Below are positions 1-7,870 of a stretch of DNA of 64,000 bases, piece by piece. The stretch's first letter is position 1. The number at the start of each line of letters is the position of its first letter. The DNA comes from Marinospirillum sp031581385 (GTDB lineage: Bacteria > Pseudomonadota > Gammaproteobacteria > Pseudomonadales > Halomonadaceae). The translations under genes and the position numbers were made by a program. The notes below the pieces were generated by a model, which worked only from the letters and a program-made list of their open reading frames with translations, was not told the origin of the DNA and did not search any database. The DNA lies in the NCBI RefSeq assembly GCF_044810985.1, contig NZ_CP085242.1:2604001-2668000 (forward strand), written 5' to 3'.

Positions 1-533
1 TGGTATTCCTGCCCGGAAGCCACCCGGTGGTAAACCGAATAGAAACCCACGGCGATGGAAATGATGACTGCCGTGACGGTCAGGGCATCCAGAAATGCGG
101 AGAGTAGAGCGGCATTGATGCAGAAAATCAGCGACAGCAGAGATTTGGAGCGCACACCAATCAGGATTTTGGTGAACACATAAAGCAGTAACTGCTTCAT
201 GAAATAAATGCCAGCGACCATGAACATCAGCAGCAGGATCACTTCCAGATTATGGCGCACTTCATTCAGCACCATCTCCGGGCTGGTCATTCCCAAGGCG
301 ACCGCCTGCAACGCCAGAAGACCACCGGGCAGCAGTGGATAGCACTTGAGTGCCATGGCCAGGGTGAAAATAAATTGTCCCAGTAAAACCCAGCCTGCCA
401 GAGCCGACCAGGGGCCGGGCAGCCAGAGCATGATGGGGTTAATCAGCAGAAACAGGAGGATCAGGTATTTGTACCAGTAGGGGGCGTTGCCGAGAAAGTT
501 CTTGAGCAAACCCTGAGTCAGGGAAGCAGTCAT
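1..533 (-). CDS. nhaB: Na+/H+ antiporter NhaB, 5' part (partial)
   Basis: Inner-membrane sodium/proton antiporter that exports Na+ in exchange for protons. The gene starts at 533 and runs off the left edge, so about the first 177 residues are present. The translation begins MTASLTQGLLKNFLGNAPYW and contains the NhaB-typical stretches FTLAMALKCYPLLPGG, LLLMFMVAGIYFMKQLLL and LSAFLDALTV. An AGAAGGAAA ribosome site precedes the ATG. It is divergent from the SulP transporter across a 418-base gap. Assignment rests on strong similarity to the remembered E. coli NhaB N-terminus. The C-terminal half cannot be judged here. Confidence 0.93.
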   Translation of the reverse strand, partial: MTASLTQGLLKNFLGNAPYWYKYLILLFLLINPIMLWLPGPWSALAGWVLLGQFIFTLAMALKCYPLLPGGLLALQAVALGMTSPEMVLNEVRHNLEVILLLMFMVAGIYFMKQLLLYVFTKILIGVRSKSLLSLIFCINAALLSAFLDALTVTAVIISIAVGFYSVYHRVASGQEY

Positions 534-737
534 GGGAAGTTTCCTTCTGTAGGTTTTTAAAAGCGAGAAAAAGCGAAAAAGAGGTCATTTCAGTAGCCTG
601 AATTAATTCGGTGGGATCGCGCGGATCGAGTTGCGCGCAATAGTGCGACAAAACGACACACCGTGCAAGTGCAGCATTCAAGAAAAGTTGACTGCCTCGT
701 TCTGAATTAAGAAGCGGGTGATAATGGCCTGGCGCTG

Positions 738-746
738 TGCTAGAAT
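738..746 (+). promoter_or_regulatory. candidate extended -10 promoter for sulP
   Basis: TGCTAGAAT matches the extended -10 form TGNTATAAT with one mismatch, about 205 bases upstream of the sulP start. No good -35 lies 17 bases upstream, as expected for extended -10 promoters. Use of this site would place the hairpin-rich leader in the transcript. It is a single weak match. Confidence 0.25.
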
Positions 747-799
747 TCGCGCCTTTCTTTTGACGCCCATCAACCGTTACGGGAAGTTCCTCCAGTGTA

Positions 800-927
800 G
801 ACCCTGAAAGTCCTCACCCATCGTTGTTTCAGGTCGCAGCCATGCGACTGGCCTGTTATTTGCAGCCTCCCATAGCTGATCACCTACCCTGACGCTTTTG
901 CGACTTCGGGGGCAGGCGTGTTTTTTT
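800..927 (+). promoter_or_regulatory. multi-hairpin leader with terminator-like end upstream of sulP
   Basis: Helix A pairs 800-809 with 827-835 (nine pairs, one bulged C). Helix B pairs GTCGCA at 833-838 with TGCGAC at 843-848 around a 4-base loop. A and B share bases 833-835, so they exclude each other. Further on, 883-890 can pair with 909-916 (seven pairs, one mismatch) around a small CGC/GCG hairpin, followed by a run of seven T at 921-927. This is the layout of an attenuator or riboswitch, ending 24 bases before the sulP ATG. Pairing was done by eye, and no known riboswitch class was recognised. Confidence 0.4.
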
Positions 928-951
928 AACTTCACAATTCAAGAGATTCCA

Positions 952-2442
952 ATGATCCAGTCGATCAAGCAAAACTGGCTTTCCAATGTCCGTGGTGACC
1001 TGCTCGCGGGTATCGTCGTCGCCCTGGCCTTGATTCCCGAAGCCATTGCCTTTTCCATTATTGCCGGTGTTGACCCCAAGGTGGGTCTCTATGCCTCCTT
1101 CTGCATGGCGGTGGTGATTGCCTTCACCGGCGGTCGCCCCGGCATGATTTCTGCCGCCACCGGTGCCATGGCCCTGCTGATGGTCACCCTGGTGCGTGAA
1201 CACGGCCTGGAATACTTGTTGGCCGCCACGGTACTGACGGGCATTTTGCAGATTGTAGCCGGTTACCTGAAACTGGGTAGTCTGATGCGCTTTGTGTCCC
1301 GCTCGGTCGTCACGGGTTTCGTCAACGCCCTGGCGATTCTGATCTTTATGGCCCAACTGCCGGAACTGACCAATGTCACCTGGCATGTTTACGCCATGAC
1401 ACTGGCCGGCCTGGGGATTATCTATCTCTTCCCCTATGTGCCCATGATTGGCAAGCTGCTGCCTTCACCCCTGGTGTGCATCGTGGCCCTGACCGCAGTT
1501 GCCATGATCTGGGGGATTGATATTCGAACTGTCGGTGATATGGGTGAACTGCCGGATACCCTGCCGATTTTCCTCTGGCCGGATGTGCCCCTGAATCTGG
1601 AAACCCTGATGATCATCCTGCCTTATTCCTTGATGTTGATGGTCGTGGGTCTGCTGGAATCCATGATGACCGCCACCATAGTGGATGATCTCACCGACAC
1701 CAAAAGCGACAAGAACCGCGAGTGTAAAGGTCAGGGTATTGCCAACACCGTGGTGGGCTTCTTCGGGGGTATGGCGGGCTGTGCCATGATTGGTCAGTCC
1801 ATTATCAACATCAAATCCGGTGGTCGTACTCGTTTGTCTTCCCTGGCTGCCGGTGTCTTTTTGCTGCTGCTGGTGGTTTTCCTGGCGGACTGGCTGACCA
1901 TCATTCCCATGGCCGCTCTGGTCGCAGTGATGATTATGGTCTCCATTGGTACTTTCAGCTGGGGTTCGATTATCAACCTCAAGAAGCATCCGCTGTCCAC
2001 CAATATTGTCATGGTCACTACTGTTGTCGTGGTTGTAGCAACCCATAACCTGGCCATCGGCGTTTTTGTCGGTGTACTCCTGGCCGCCATGTTCTTTGCC
2101 AACAAGGTCGGCCACTACATGCGGGTCAGCAAGTCCATCAATGCAGAGGGGACAGTACGCACCTATAAGGTCGCCGGTCAGGTCTTCTTTGCTTCTTCTT
2201 CCCAGTTCACGGAATCCTTTGATTTCAAGGAAGTGGTTGATAAAGTGGTGGTTGATCTGACTTCTGCTCACTTCTGGGATATTACGGCAGTGGAGTCCCT
2301 GGACAGGGTCATCATCAAATTGCGCCGCGAAGGTGCTGAAGTTGAGCTGGTGGGTTTGAATGAAGCCAGTGAAACCCTTGTTGACCGCTTTGGGGTGCAT
2401 GATGATCCCAAGGAAGTTGAAAAACTCATGGGAGGCCACTAA
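952..2442 (+). CDS. SulP-family anion transporter with C-terminal STAS domain
   Basis: Integral membrane transporter of the SulP (SLC26) family, which moves sulfate, bicarbonate or related anions, often with Na+. The 496-residue protein has the N-terminal family signature (LLAGIVVALALIPEAIAFSI), a dozen or so hydrophobic segments, and a C-terminal cytoplasmic STAS domain from about residue 385 (VVDLTSAHFWDITAVESLD). The ATG at 952 is chosen over a TTG at 898 because homology begins at MIQSIKQ, AAGAG sits just upstream, and the extension would read through the hairpin. It is two bases from the Usp gene, so the two are an operon. Bicarbonate uptake (BicA-like) is plausible from context, but the substrate cannot be read from sequence. 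Confidence 0.88.
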   Translation: MIQSIKQNWLSNVRGDLLAGIVVALALIPEAIAFSIIAGVDPKVGLYASFCMAVVIAFTGGRPGMISAATGAMALLMVTLVREHGLEYLLAATVLTGILQIVAGYLKLGSLMRFVSRSVVTGFVNALAILIFMAQLPELTNVTWHVYAMTLAGLGIIYLFPYVPMIGKLLPSPLVCIVALTAVAMIWGIDIRTVGDMGELPDTLPIFLWPDVPLNLETLMIILPYSLMLMVVGLLESMMTATIVDDLTDTKSDKNRECKGQGIANTVVGFFGGMAGCAMIGQSIINIKSGGRTRLSSLAAGVFLLLLVVFLADWLTIIPMAALVAVMIMVSIGTFSWGSIINLKKHPLSTNIVMVTTVVVVVATHNLAIGVFVGVLLAAMFFANKVGHYMRVSKSINAEGTVRTYKVAGQVFFASSSQFTESFDFKEVVDKVVVDLTSAHFWDITAVESLDRVIIKLRREGAEVELVGLNEASETLVDRFGVHDDPKEVEKLMGGH

Positions 2443-2444
2443 GC

Positions 2445-3299
2445 ATGAAAAATGTATTTGCCTGTATTGATGGTTCCAGAGCTGCGGAAGCCGTTTGTGA
2501 TGCTGCAGCCTGGATCAGCCAATGCGTGGATCGCCAGCTGGTATTGCTGCATGTACTGGACAAGAGTGTTTACCCCACCAAAACCGATATGAGCGGCAAC
2601 CTCAAACTGGGAACCCGTGAACACCTCCTGGATGAACTGGCCGAACTGGATGCCAAACGCAGCAAGCTGGCATTGGAAGCGGGTAAGGAGCAGCTTAAAG
2701 CCGCGGTTGAGCGTGTTAAAGCTCAGGGTATTGAAAGCCCTGAAACCCGCCAGCGCCACGGGCATTTTGTGGAAACCCTGGCCGAGCTTCAGGAAGAAAC
2801 CCGAATTCTGGTACTGGGCCGTCAGGGTGAAGACCATGACAACCCTGAAGAAATCGGTGGCAACCTGGAAAGTGTGATCCGCAGCCTGAGCTGTCGTATC
2901 CTGATTACCCCGCCGGGCTTCAGCCAGCCCGAAAAGGTACTGCTGGCCTACGATGGCAGTATCACCGCCAAAAAAGTGCTCTACATCATGGCCCGCAGCC
3001 CCCTGTGCAAAGGTCTGCCTTTTCACCTGCTGCTGGTCGGGGAAGAAACCGAGAAAAATCAGCAGCTCCTGCAGGAAGCCAAACAGGAAATGGAACAGGA
3101 AGGCCACCGGAACGTGGTTACAGCCATCCGCTCCGGTGAAGTGGAAAGTGCCCTGCTGGGTTACCGTGAGGAAAATGACCTGGGTCTGATCATCATGGGG
3201 GCCTATGGGCACTCACGCATTCGTCAGTTTCTGGTGGGCAGCACCACCACCAACCTGCTGCGCAAAAGCCCGGTCCCTATCCTGCTGATGCGTCAGTAG
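2445..3299 (+). CDS. Tandem universal stress protein (two UspA domains)
   Basis: Cytoplasmic 284-residue protein with two UspA folds, residues 1-155 and 160-284. The second domain carries a complete ATP-binding motif, GAYG-x9-GST, at 252-266. The first has GRQG-x9-GGN at 125-140, where the final Ser/Thr is replaced, so it may bind nucleotide poorly. It is co-transcribed with the SulP transporter (GGAGG inside the end of sulP, 2-base gap). Known Usp proteins bind ATP or AMP and modulate partners. Control of the transporter is inferred from gene order. Confidence 0.87.
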   Translation: MKNVFACIDGSRAAEAVCDAAAWISQCVDRQLVLLHVLDKSVYPTKTDMSGNLKLGTREHLLDELAELDAKRSKLALEAGKEQLKAAVERVKAQGIESPETRQRHGHFVETLAELQEETRILVLGRQGEDHDNPEEIGGNLESVIRSLSCRILITPPGFSQPEKVLLAYDGSITAKKVLYIMARSPLCKGLPFHLLLVGEETEKNQQLLQEAKQEMEQEGHRNVVTAIRSGEVESALLGYREENDLGLIIMGAYGHSRIRQFLVGSTTTNLLRKSPVPILLMRQ

Positions 3300-3313
3300 G
3301 TATTCATCACTGT

Positions 3314-3715
3314 TTAAGCTTCGGTTTCGTCATTGATGTCCTGCAGAAGGACATCAATGATGTCATCCATGGCCACCAGACCTTCCAGTTCATTGTCCTT
3401 GAGCACCAGCACTCTTTTAACCCGATTCTGTACCATCATGGCTGCCACGTGCTTGACGGCCAGGCTTTCGCCCACGGATAAAGCCGGTTTGGCGCAGGCG
3501 TCATAAACATTGAGCAGGTCGATATCACCGTCTTCGGCAATCACGGTTTTCAGGATATTGGTGTAGGTAATCAGTCCCCAGGCATCCTGGTCGCTTTGTT
3601 TTTCCACCACCAGGGACTTCAACTTGTAGCGCTTCATTTTGGCCAGAGCTTCACGCAGCTTGGCAAAAGGGGAAATAGTAATCACCTTGGTGACCATGAC
3701 GTCCTTTGCTTTCAT
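3314..3715 (-). CDS. Two-CBS-domain protein
   Basis: A 133-residue stand-alone pair of CBS domains. The first begins KAKDVMVTKVITISP and ends near residue 60 (WGLITYTNIL). The second contains AAMMVQNRVKRVLVLKD and ends LVAMDDIIDVLL. Such modules bind AMP, ATP or S-adenosylmethionine and act as energy sensors on transporters or enzymes. It follows the PII-like gene by 14 bases with its own GGAGGAAAG site, and both converge on the sulP-usp pair. The partner protein is not shown by sequence. Confidence 0.85.
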   Translation of the reverse strand: MKAKDVMVTKVITISPFAKLREALAKMKRYKLKSLVVEKQSDQDAWGLITYTNILKTVIAEDGDIDLLNVYDACAKPALSVGESLAVKHVAAMMVQNRVKRVLVLKDNELEGLVAMDDIIDVLLQDINDETEA

Positions 3716-3729
3716 TCTCTTTCCTCCAA

Positions 3730-4080
3730 TCAGCTTTTATCGCGCAGATAATCTTCAAATTGATCCACCTGAGTTGGATCGATACCGCCTAGATGTTCAA
3801 GAGGAACCGTAAAGACAACGCCTCTGGAGTTGTGTCCATCCGGCATCACCTGGTTTTGGATGCACTTTAAAACCTCCAGCGACATGCCTTTTTCCAGCAC
3901 CATGATCAATACCGTTTGCCCCCCTTCATAGGACAAGCCGAACAGAGTCTTTTTGGGGGTGTTGCTGATACCACGACCGGACAATACGGTGATACCGCCA
4001 GCTCCCAGCTCCTTGGCGGCATCGGTACAGGCCATTTCCAGCTCTTCAGGAATAATGGCAACCAGTACGGAAAACTTCAT
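3730..4080 (-). CDS. PII-like signalling protein
   Basis: A 116-residue protein of PII size. The beginning MKFSVLVAIIPEEL and the following KELGAGGITVLSGRG and VLEKGMSLEVLKCIQ fit PII-superfamily strands and helices, but the T-loop is not that of GlnB/GlnK, and the uridylylated Tyr context is not recognisable. Relatives of this sort, such as carboxysome-associated PII or SbtB proteins, regulate bicarbonate or ion transport by binding adenine nucleotides. AGAGGTG precedes the ATG. It is first gene of a PII-CBS operon next to sulP-usp. A transporter-regulating role is inference. Confidence 0.75.
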   Translation of the reverse strand: MKFSVLVAIIPEELEMACTDAAKELGAGGITVLSGRGISNTPKKTLFGLSYEGGQTVLIMVLEKGMSLEVLKCIQNQVMPDGHNSRGVVFTVPLEHLGGIDPTQVDQFEDYLRDKS

Positions 4081-4219
4081 AGTTTCACCTCTTTAACAGT
4101 GATCAGGTTCCTTGGAACCCACGCTACCAGAAAGTGTCACCTTCGTCATGAGGAAAAAGATCACAGAGCCCAGGTCGCCTGTGCCATAATGAAACTCACC
4201 ACCAATTAGGAGGTAGATT

Positions 4220-4564
4220 ATGAAAACCTGGCTGACACTGGCCTTTATTCTTCTGGCAGCGTTTATCATCAGCGGCTGCGCTTCAGTCGGCAAACCCTAT
4301 GCTGAACATAAGGTTTCCGAAATCAAGGTGGGAGAAACAACCCGCCAGCAAGTGGAAGAAATGTTTGGCCCGCCCTGGCGAACCGGCCTGGAAAGCGGCA
4401 TGACTACCTGGACCTATGGTCACTATCGCTACAGCCTTTTCTCCGATGACCGCACCAGTGACCTGGTCGTGCGTTATGACGAGAACAACAAGGTGGATTC
4501 CTACACCTACAACCGCACAACGGCGGATACCGAAGAAGATCTGCGCGGTAACTCAGGTCCCTGA
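4220..4564 (+). CDS. BamE/SmpA-like outer-membrane lipoprotein
   Basis: A 114-residue lipoprotein. The N-terminus MKTWLTLAFILLAAFIISGC ends in a lipobox with Cys20, so it is expected to be lipidated. The mature part has a SmpA/OmlA-type region (SEIKVGETTRQQVEEMFGPP, then TTWTYGHYRYSLF). BamE proteins assist outer-membrane beta-barrel assembly, but this one sits away from the usual bamE context and could be a paralogue of other function. AGGAGG lies 7 bases before the ATG. DUF1653 follows after 2 bases. Confidence 0.75.
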   Translation: MKTWLTLAFILLAAFIISGCASVGKPYAEHKVSEIKVGETTRQQVEEMFGPPWRTGLESGMTTWTYGHYRYSLFSDDRTSDLVVRYDENNKVDSYTYNRTTADTEEDLRGNSGP

Positions 4565-4566
4565 TC

Positions 4567-4830
4567 ATGCTGACCCAAAACCAGAGCCAGCCCCCGGTGG
4601 ACATCAAGCCGGGGGTTTACCGTCACTTCAAGGGGGCGGACTATGAAGTGCTCCACCTGGCCCGCCACAGTGAAAGTGAAGAATGGCTGGTGGTTTACCG
4701 CCAGTGCTATGGCGATGGCAGCTGTTGGGCCAGGCCTTTAAAGCTTTTTGCCGAAACGGTGGAAGTGGAAGGGGAGCCGGTGCCGCGTTTTGAATACCTG
4801 GGCGACCGGCCGGAACGCCCGGTGGATTAA
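4567..4830 (+). CDS. DUF1653 protein
   Basis: An 87-residue cytoplasmic protein matching the DUF1653 pattern: a PGVYRHFKGADYEVL core, then ARHSESEEWLVVYRQCYG, WARPLKLF and a terminal PRFEYLG. The family folds as a small beta-barrel of unknown function. It starts 2 bases after the lipoprotein gene and its stop overlaps the convergent yqcC stop by 4 bases. Confidence 0.85.
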   Translation: MLTQNQSQPPVDIKPGVYRHFKGADYEVLHLARHSESEEWLVVYRQCYGDGSCWARPLKLFAETVEVEGEPVPRFEYLGDRPERPVD

Positions 4831-5180
4831 ACCTGCCTTAAAAGCTGAGCCGGAGGCACCCTGCCTTCGGTCAGCCAGTCATCCAAAGCCTGGGTCACTT
4901 CGGTGATGAGCGCTTGATCCTGGCTGGGTAGCTGTATTTCTACCTGAGGGGTCAGGGCACAGGCCTGGGGTAAAGGCGCTTCTGCATCCAGAAGGGCCTG
5001 CATTCTGGGTATAAACACATGCTTCAGCCACTGTTGGCAGCTCATGGTGTCAACGCAAAAAGGTTCCTGACTGGTGAAGGCATCCGCTTCAGGGTGGGGA
5101 ATCTGCCAGTTGTCCGTTTCCTTGAGCCGAATTTCCAATAACAACAGAAGCTTGTAGGTTAACTTGTTGTTGGCTCGCAT
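4827..5180 (-). CDS. yqcC: YqcC-family protein (DUF446)
   Basis: A 117-residue soluble protein of the YqcC family, recognised by QQWLKHVFIPRMQALLDAE in the middle and the PPAQLLRQV end. In enterics yqcC is next to the tRNA pseudouridine synthase gene truC; no truC is here. It starts inside the 3' end of the antiporter gene (22-base overlap) behind GGGAGGAAGC, so the two are translationally linked. The function of the family is not established. Confidence 0.8.
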   Translation of the reverse strand: MRANNKLTYKLLLLLEIRLKETDNWQIPHPEADAFTSQEPFCVDTMSCQQWLKHVFIPRMQALLDAEAPLPQACALTPQVEIQLPSQDQALITEVTQALDDWLTEGRVPPAQLLRQV

Positions 5181-6721
5181 GCTTCCTCCCGTTTACTGAT
5201 CAAATGCTCGGCAAGACCGATGCCTGTTTCAGAAAAAGTCAGATGGGTGTAGTCGGCACCTGCTGCAGTAATCTGGTCGGCATGATCCTTGTAAAGGCTG
5301 TGGGCAATAATGACCCCCTTAAAGTCGCGTTTGCGCAAGTTCTTGGCAGCCATGACCTTGGCTTCCACGTCATTGGCAGCCAGAATGACAGATTTTAGGT
5401 TGGGGGCATCCAGGTGCTTCCAGAGCATCTGGTCTTCCGCATCGGAGAAAATCACATTCAATCCGGCCTTCTGGTGTTTTTCCACCTTGTCCGGGTCGGA
5501 ATCCAGGCCGATAACCGTCAGGTTCTTTTCCACCAGATGCTTGTAGGCGGCAGTACCGGTTCGCCCCATACCGATGACCAAGACTTCTTCATTGATGGAC
5601 AAGGGTTGTTCATCCGGGTGGTAACAGCTGCGTTCAAACTTGATCAAATGACTGCCAAGCTTTTCGTAAAGGCCGTGAGCGACCCGGTTCAGGGGGGCTG
5701 ACACGATAAAAGAAAGGGCAACCGTCAATGCCAGGGCGGTGAGCCATTCCGGTAGAACGACGCTGGCCACGATTAACCCGAATTCACTGTAGTTGGTCAG
5801 GCTCAGACTGGCCAGAAAAGAGCTGCGTGCTCTGAGCTTGAAAAGAACCAGCAGAAAGTAAAACAAAAGACCCTTTAAAGGCAAAGCCAACAAGGCAACG
5901 CCAGCAAACAGCCAGGCTTCACTGCTGGGCAGGCCACCGATCCCGATATTCAGGAAAAAGCCGACCAGAAAAACCTCTTTGATGCTCCACAGGGATTTGG
6001 ACAATTCATGGGCACGTGAATGATTGGCCAGCAAAGCTCCAAAGGCCAGAGCACCCAGTTCGGAACTCAGACCCACAGCCTCAAAACCATACCCGCCCAG
6101 AACCACGGCCAACAACAATCCCAGAAGCACCAGAAGCTCTTCATGGCCGCTGGTGTCCATCAATTTGTAAATCACTGGCCTTAGCAGTGGAAGCAGGAAG
6201 ACCAGTAAGGCCCAGGGAGAAGGGGTGGTACCACTGGCAATGCTCATGACCAGCAAGGCAATCAAATCCTGGATAATCAGAATACCGATGGCCACACGAC
6301 CATGAAAAGCACGCAGCTCCCGTTTACCTTCCAACACCTTGGCAGCCAACACCGTACTGGAAAATGACAGGGCAACAGCCAGTAGAATGGCGGTGTACCA
6401 GGTGACGTCCAGGAAAAAAACGATACCGGGCATGAAAACGATACAGGCTACGGTAAAGTGCAGCAGGCCGCCGCCTATCACCTCTGGTTTCACCAGGCTT
6501 TTTAATTTAAGCTTCAGGCCAACAGAAAAAAGTAAAAGCAATACACCTAGATGGGCCAGATGATCCAGCGCCTGAGTGCTTTCAGTGGTGACCTGCAGGT
6601 AGCTGCCAGCTCCGGCTATTGCAAAGCCAGCCGCCAGGTAACCAACCAGTGGGGGAAGTCCTGTTTTTTTAGCACCCAAACCCAGTGCAAAAGCAAAAGT
6701 AATCCAGACGGCTTCGATCAT
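5159..6721 (-). CDS. Kef/YbaL-type cation:proton antiporter with RCK_N domain
   Basis: A 520-residue CPA2-family antiporter. A hydrophobic region to about residue 350 forms the exchanger, with LSFSSTVLAAKVL typical of the family. It is followed by a cytoplasmic TrkA-N/RCK_N Rossmann domain whose nucleotide motif GMGRTG is at about 384-389. Likely K+ or Na+ efflux against protons, gated by NAD(H) or a thiol ligand. The ATG at 6721 has AAAGGA upstream and is preferred to a TTG 27 bases earlier. It lacks the TrkA-C domain present in some relatives. The transported ion cannot be assigned. Confidence 0.85.
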   Translation of the reverse strand: MIEAVWITFAFALGLGAKKTGLPPLVGYLAAGFAIAGAGSYLQVTTESTQALDHLAHLGVLLLLFSVGLKLKLKSLVKPEVIGGGLLHFTVACIVFMPGIVFFLDVTWYTAILLAVALSFSSTVLAAKVLEGKRELRAFHGRVAIGILIIQDLIALLVMSIASGTTPSPWALLVFLLPLLRPVIYKLMDTSGHEELLVLLGLLLAVVLGGYGFEAVGLSSELGALAFGALLANHSRAHELSKSLWSIKEVFLVGFFLNIGIGGLPSSEAWLFAGVALLALPLKGLLFYFLLVLFKLRARSSFLASLSLTNYSEFGLIVASVVLPEWLTALALTVALSFIVSAPLNRVAHGLYEKLGSHLIKFERSCYHPDEQPLSINEEVLVIGMGRTGTAAYKHLVEKNLTVIGLDSDPDKVEKHQKAGLNVIFSDAEDQMLWKHLDAPNLKSVILAANDVEAKVMAAKNLRKRDFKGVIIAHSLYKDHADQITAAGADYTHLTFSETGIGLAEHLISKREEACEPTTS

Positions 6722-6833
6722 TGATCCTTTCTCTATTATGTAAACCAAGGGCTACTCATTCAGCTGTAGGCAAACGAATGATGTTTTGGCAGGCAGTGTG
6801 TACCCTTATTATTGAAAAAAAGGAGGGAAACAG

Positions 6834-7280
6834 GTGATTCTTACTCCTGAGCATTTTCAGGCCGCCCTGATAACACTGATTGTGGTTGTTTTCTCAGTCC
6901 TGCTGCATTTTGAAGCCATCCTTCTGATCAGTCAAATGCTTAAAAAACTGCGCTTAACGCGTAGGCCACGTTTTATTTTAATGATCATGGGGCTGTTAAT
7001 GGCCCATGTACTGGAAATCTGGGTGTTTGGCGCAGCGGGTTGGTGGATGGTGAGAATGGGAGATATGGGGCAGTTGGTTGGTTACACCGATTTGGAGTTT
7101 TTGGACTATATCTATCTTTCCGCAGCCAGTTTTACCACTGTGGGTTTTGGCGACCTGGCTCCCCAGGGGATGATCCGCATGCTCTTTGGAACCGAATCCC
7201 TGACGGGTTTTTTATTGATCACCTGGTCGGCTTCCTTCACCTACATAGAAATGGAGCGCCACTGGAAAAGCCTGGATTAA
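6834..7280 (+). CDS. Small two-TM ion channel (Ion_trans_2)
   Basis: A 148-residue membrane protein with N-terminal hydrophobic segments and a pore region carrying TTVGFGD at 101-107, a potassium-channel selectivity filter in which F replaces the usual Y. There is no cytoplasmic sensor domain. The start is GTG, set by AAGGAGG 9 bases upstream. It is divergent from the antiporter, so two opposing cation fluxes may share a control region. K+ selectivity is inferred from the filter. Confidence 0.83.
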   Translation: MILTPEHFQAALITLIVVVFSVLLHFEAILLISQMLKKLRLTRRPRFILMIMGLLMAHVLEIWVFGAAGWWMVRMGDMGQLVGYTDLEFLDYIYLSAASFTTVGFGDLAPQGMIRMLFGTESLTGFLLITWSASFTYIEMERHWKSLD

Positions 7281-7310
7281 ATCTTCCTTACAATTTCCTC
7301 CTGAAACCCG

Positions 7311-7332
7311 AAGCGGCAGACTCTTGCCGCTT
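7311..7332 (+). terminator. hairpin after ion-channel gene
   Basis: AAGCGGCA (7311-7318) and TGCCGCTT (7325-7332) pair around a 6-base loop, 30 bases after the channel stop. There is no T run, so termination would be weak or factor-dependent. A related hairpin lies between flgC and flgD. Confidence 0.4.
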
Positions 7333-7413
7333 TACCGCTTCTGAACCCATGAAAAGCCCTTGGGTGTCTGTATTTTATTTATAACCAGCTGTTTTTAAAG
7401 ATTATTTTTTTTG

Positions 7414-7429
7414 TGGCACGCAAATTGAA
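7414..7429 (+). promoter_or_regulatory. sigma-54 promoter of flgBCDE
   Basis: TGGCACG-N4-TTGA fits the -24/-12 sigma-54 consensus TGGCACG-N4-TTGC with one mismatch at the final C. It is 33 bases upstream of the flgB ATG and preceded by a T-rich tract. Polar-flagellate gammaproteobacteria drive this operon with RpoN and a FlrC/FleR-type activator, so regulation by these proteins is expected. Confidence 0.8.
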
Positions 7430-7461
7430 TGCAGTTATGGCAAAGAAAAGCGGAGGTCGCC

Positions 7462-7860
7462 ATGTCAATCAATTTCAACAATGCTTTGGGTATTCACTCT
7501 GATGCGCTGAATGTGCGCAGCCAGCGTTCGGAAATCCTCGCCAACAACCTGGCCAACAGTGATACACCGGGCTACAAGGCTCGTGACCTGGATTTTAAAG
7601 GCATTTTGAAAGGCGAATATGAGAACCGCCAGAGCATGGAGCTGAATCGCACTCAGGCGCAACATATTCCTGCTCAGGGTGTGATGATGGATTCTTCTCT
7701 GAAATTCCGCACGCCCCATCAGCCTTCCGTCGATGGCAACACCGTGGAAACCAACATTGAGCAGGCCGAGTTTTCCAAGAACGCCATGGATTTTCAGGCC
7801 AGCTTTACCTTTTTAAACAGTAAATTCAGTGGCTTGACCAAAGCCATGAAAAATCAGTAA
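7462..7860 (+). CDS. flgB: Flagellar proximal rod protein FlgB
   Basis: Structural protein of the proximal rod in the periplasm. The 132-residue product has the rod-family N-terminus: ALGIHSDALNVRSQRSEIL, then ANNLANSDTPGYKARDLDF. The C-terminal helix ends TKAMKNQ. The ATG at 7462 has GGAGG 7 bases upstream, so a TTG 33 bases earlier is rejected. First gene of the flg operon. Confidence 0.96.
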   Translation: MSINFNNALGIHSDALNVRSQRSEILANNLANSDTPGYKARDLDFKGILKGEYENRQSMELNRTQAQHIPAQGVMMDSSLKFRTPHQPSVDGNTVETNIEQAEFSKNAMDFQASFTFLNSKFSGLTKAMKNQ

Positions 7861-7870
7861 GGGGTAGGCC

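Larger units (their letters stand above)
534..951. other. nhaB/sulP divergent intergenic region
   Basis: These 418 bases hold the divergent control region of nhaB and the SulP gene. The nhaB-proximal half is AT-rich. A weak extended -10 (TGCTAGAAT, 738-746) faces sulP. The sulP-proximal part folds into several hairpins, listed separately. A 16-codon reading frame from the ATG at 842 to the TGA at 890-892 (MRLACYLQPPIADHLP) lies inside that leader and could be a leader peptide, but nothing else supports it. I see no larger gene here. Confidence 0.6.

Noticed and set aside
439..681. 80-codon frame across the nhaB start
   Set aside because: It is out of frame with nhaB, whose N-terminus is well conserved and has a ribosome site.
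1465..2439. Long minus-strand open frame opposite the SulP gene
   Set aside because: The product is His/Gln/Asp-rich, typical of an antisense shadow, and the + strand encodes an obvious transporter.
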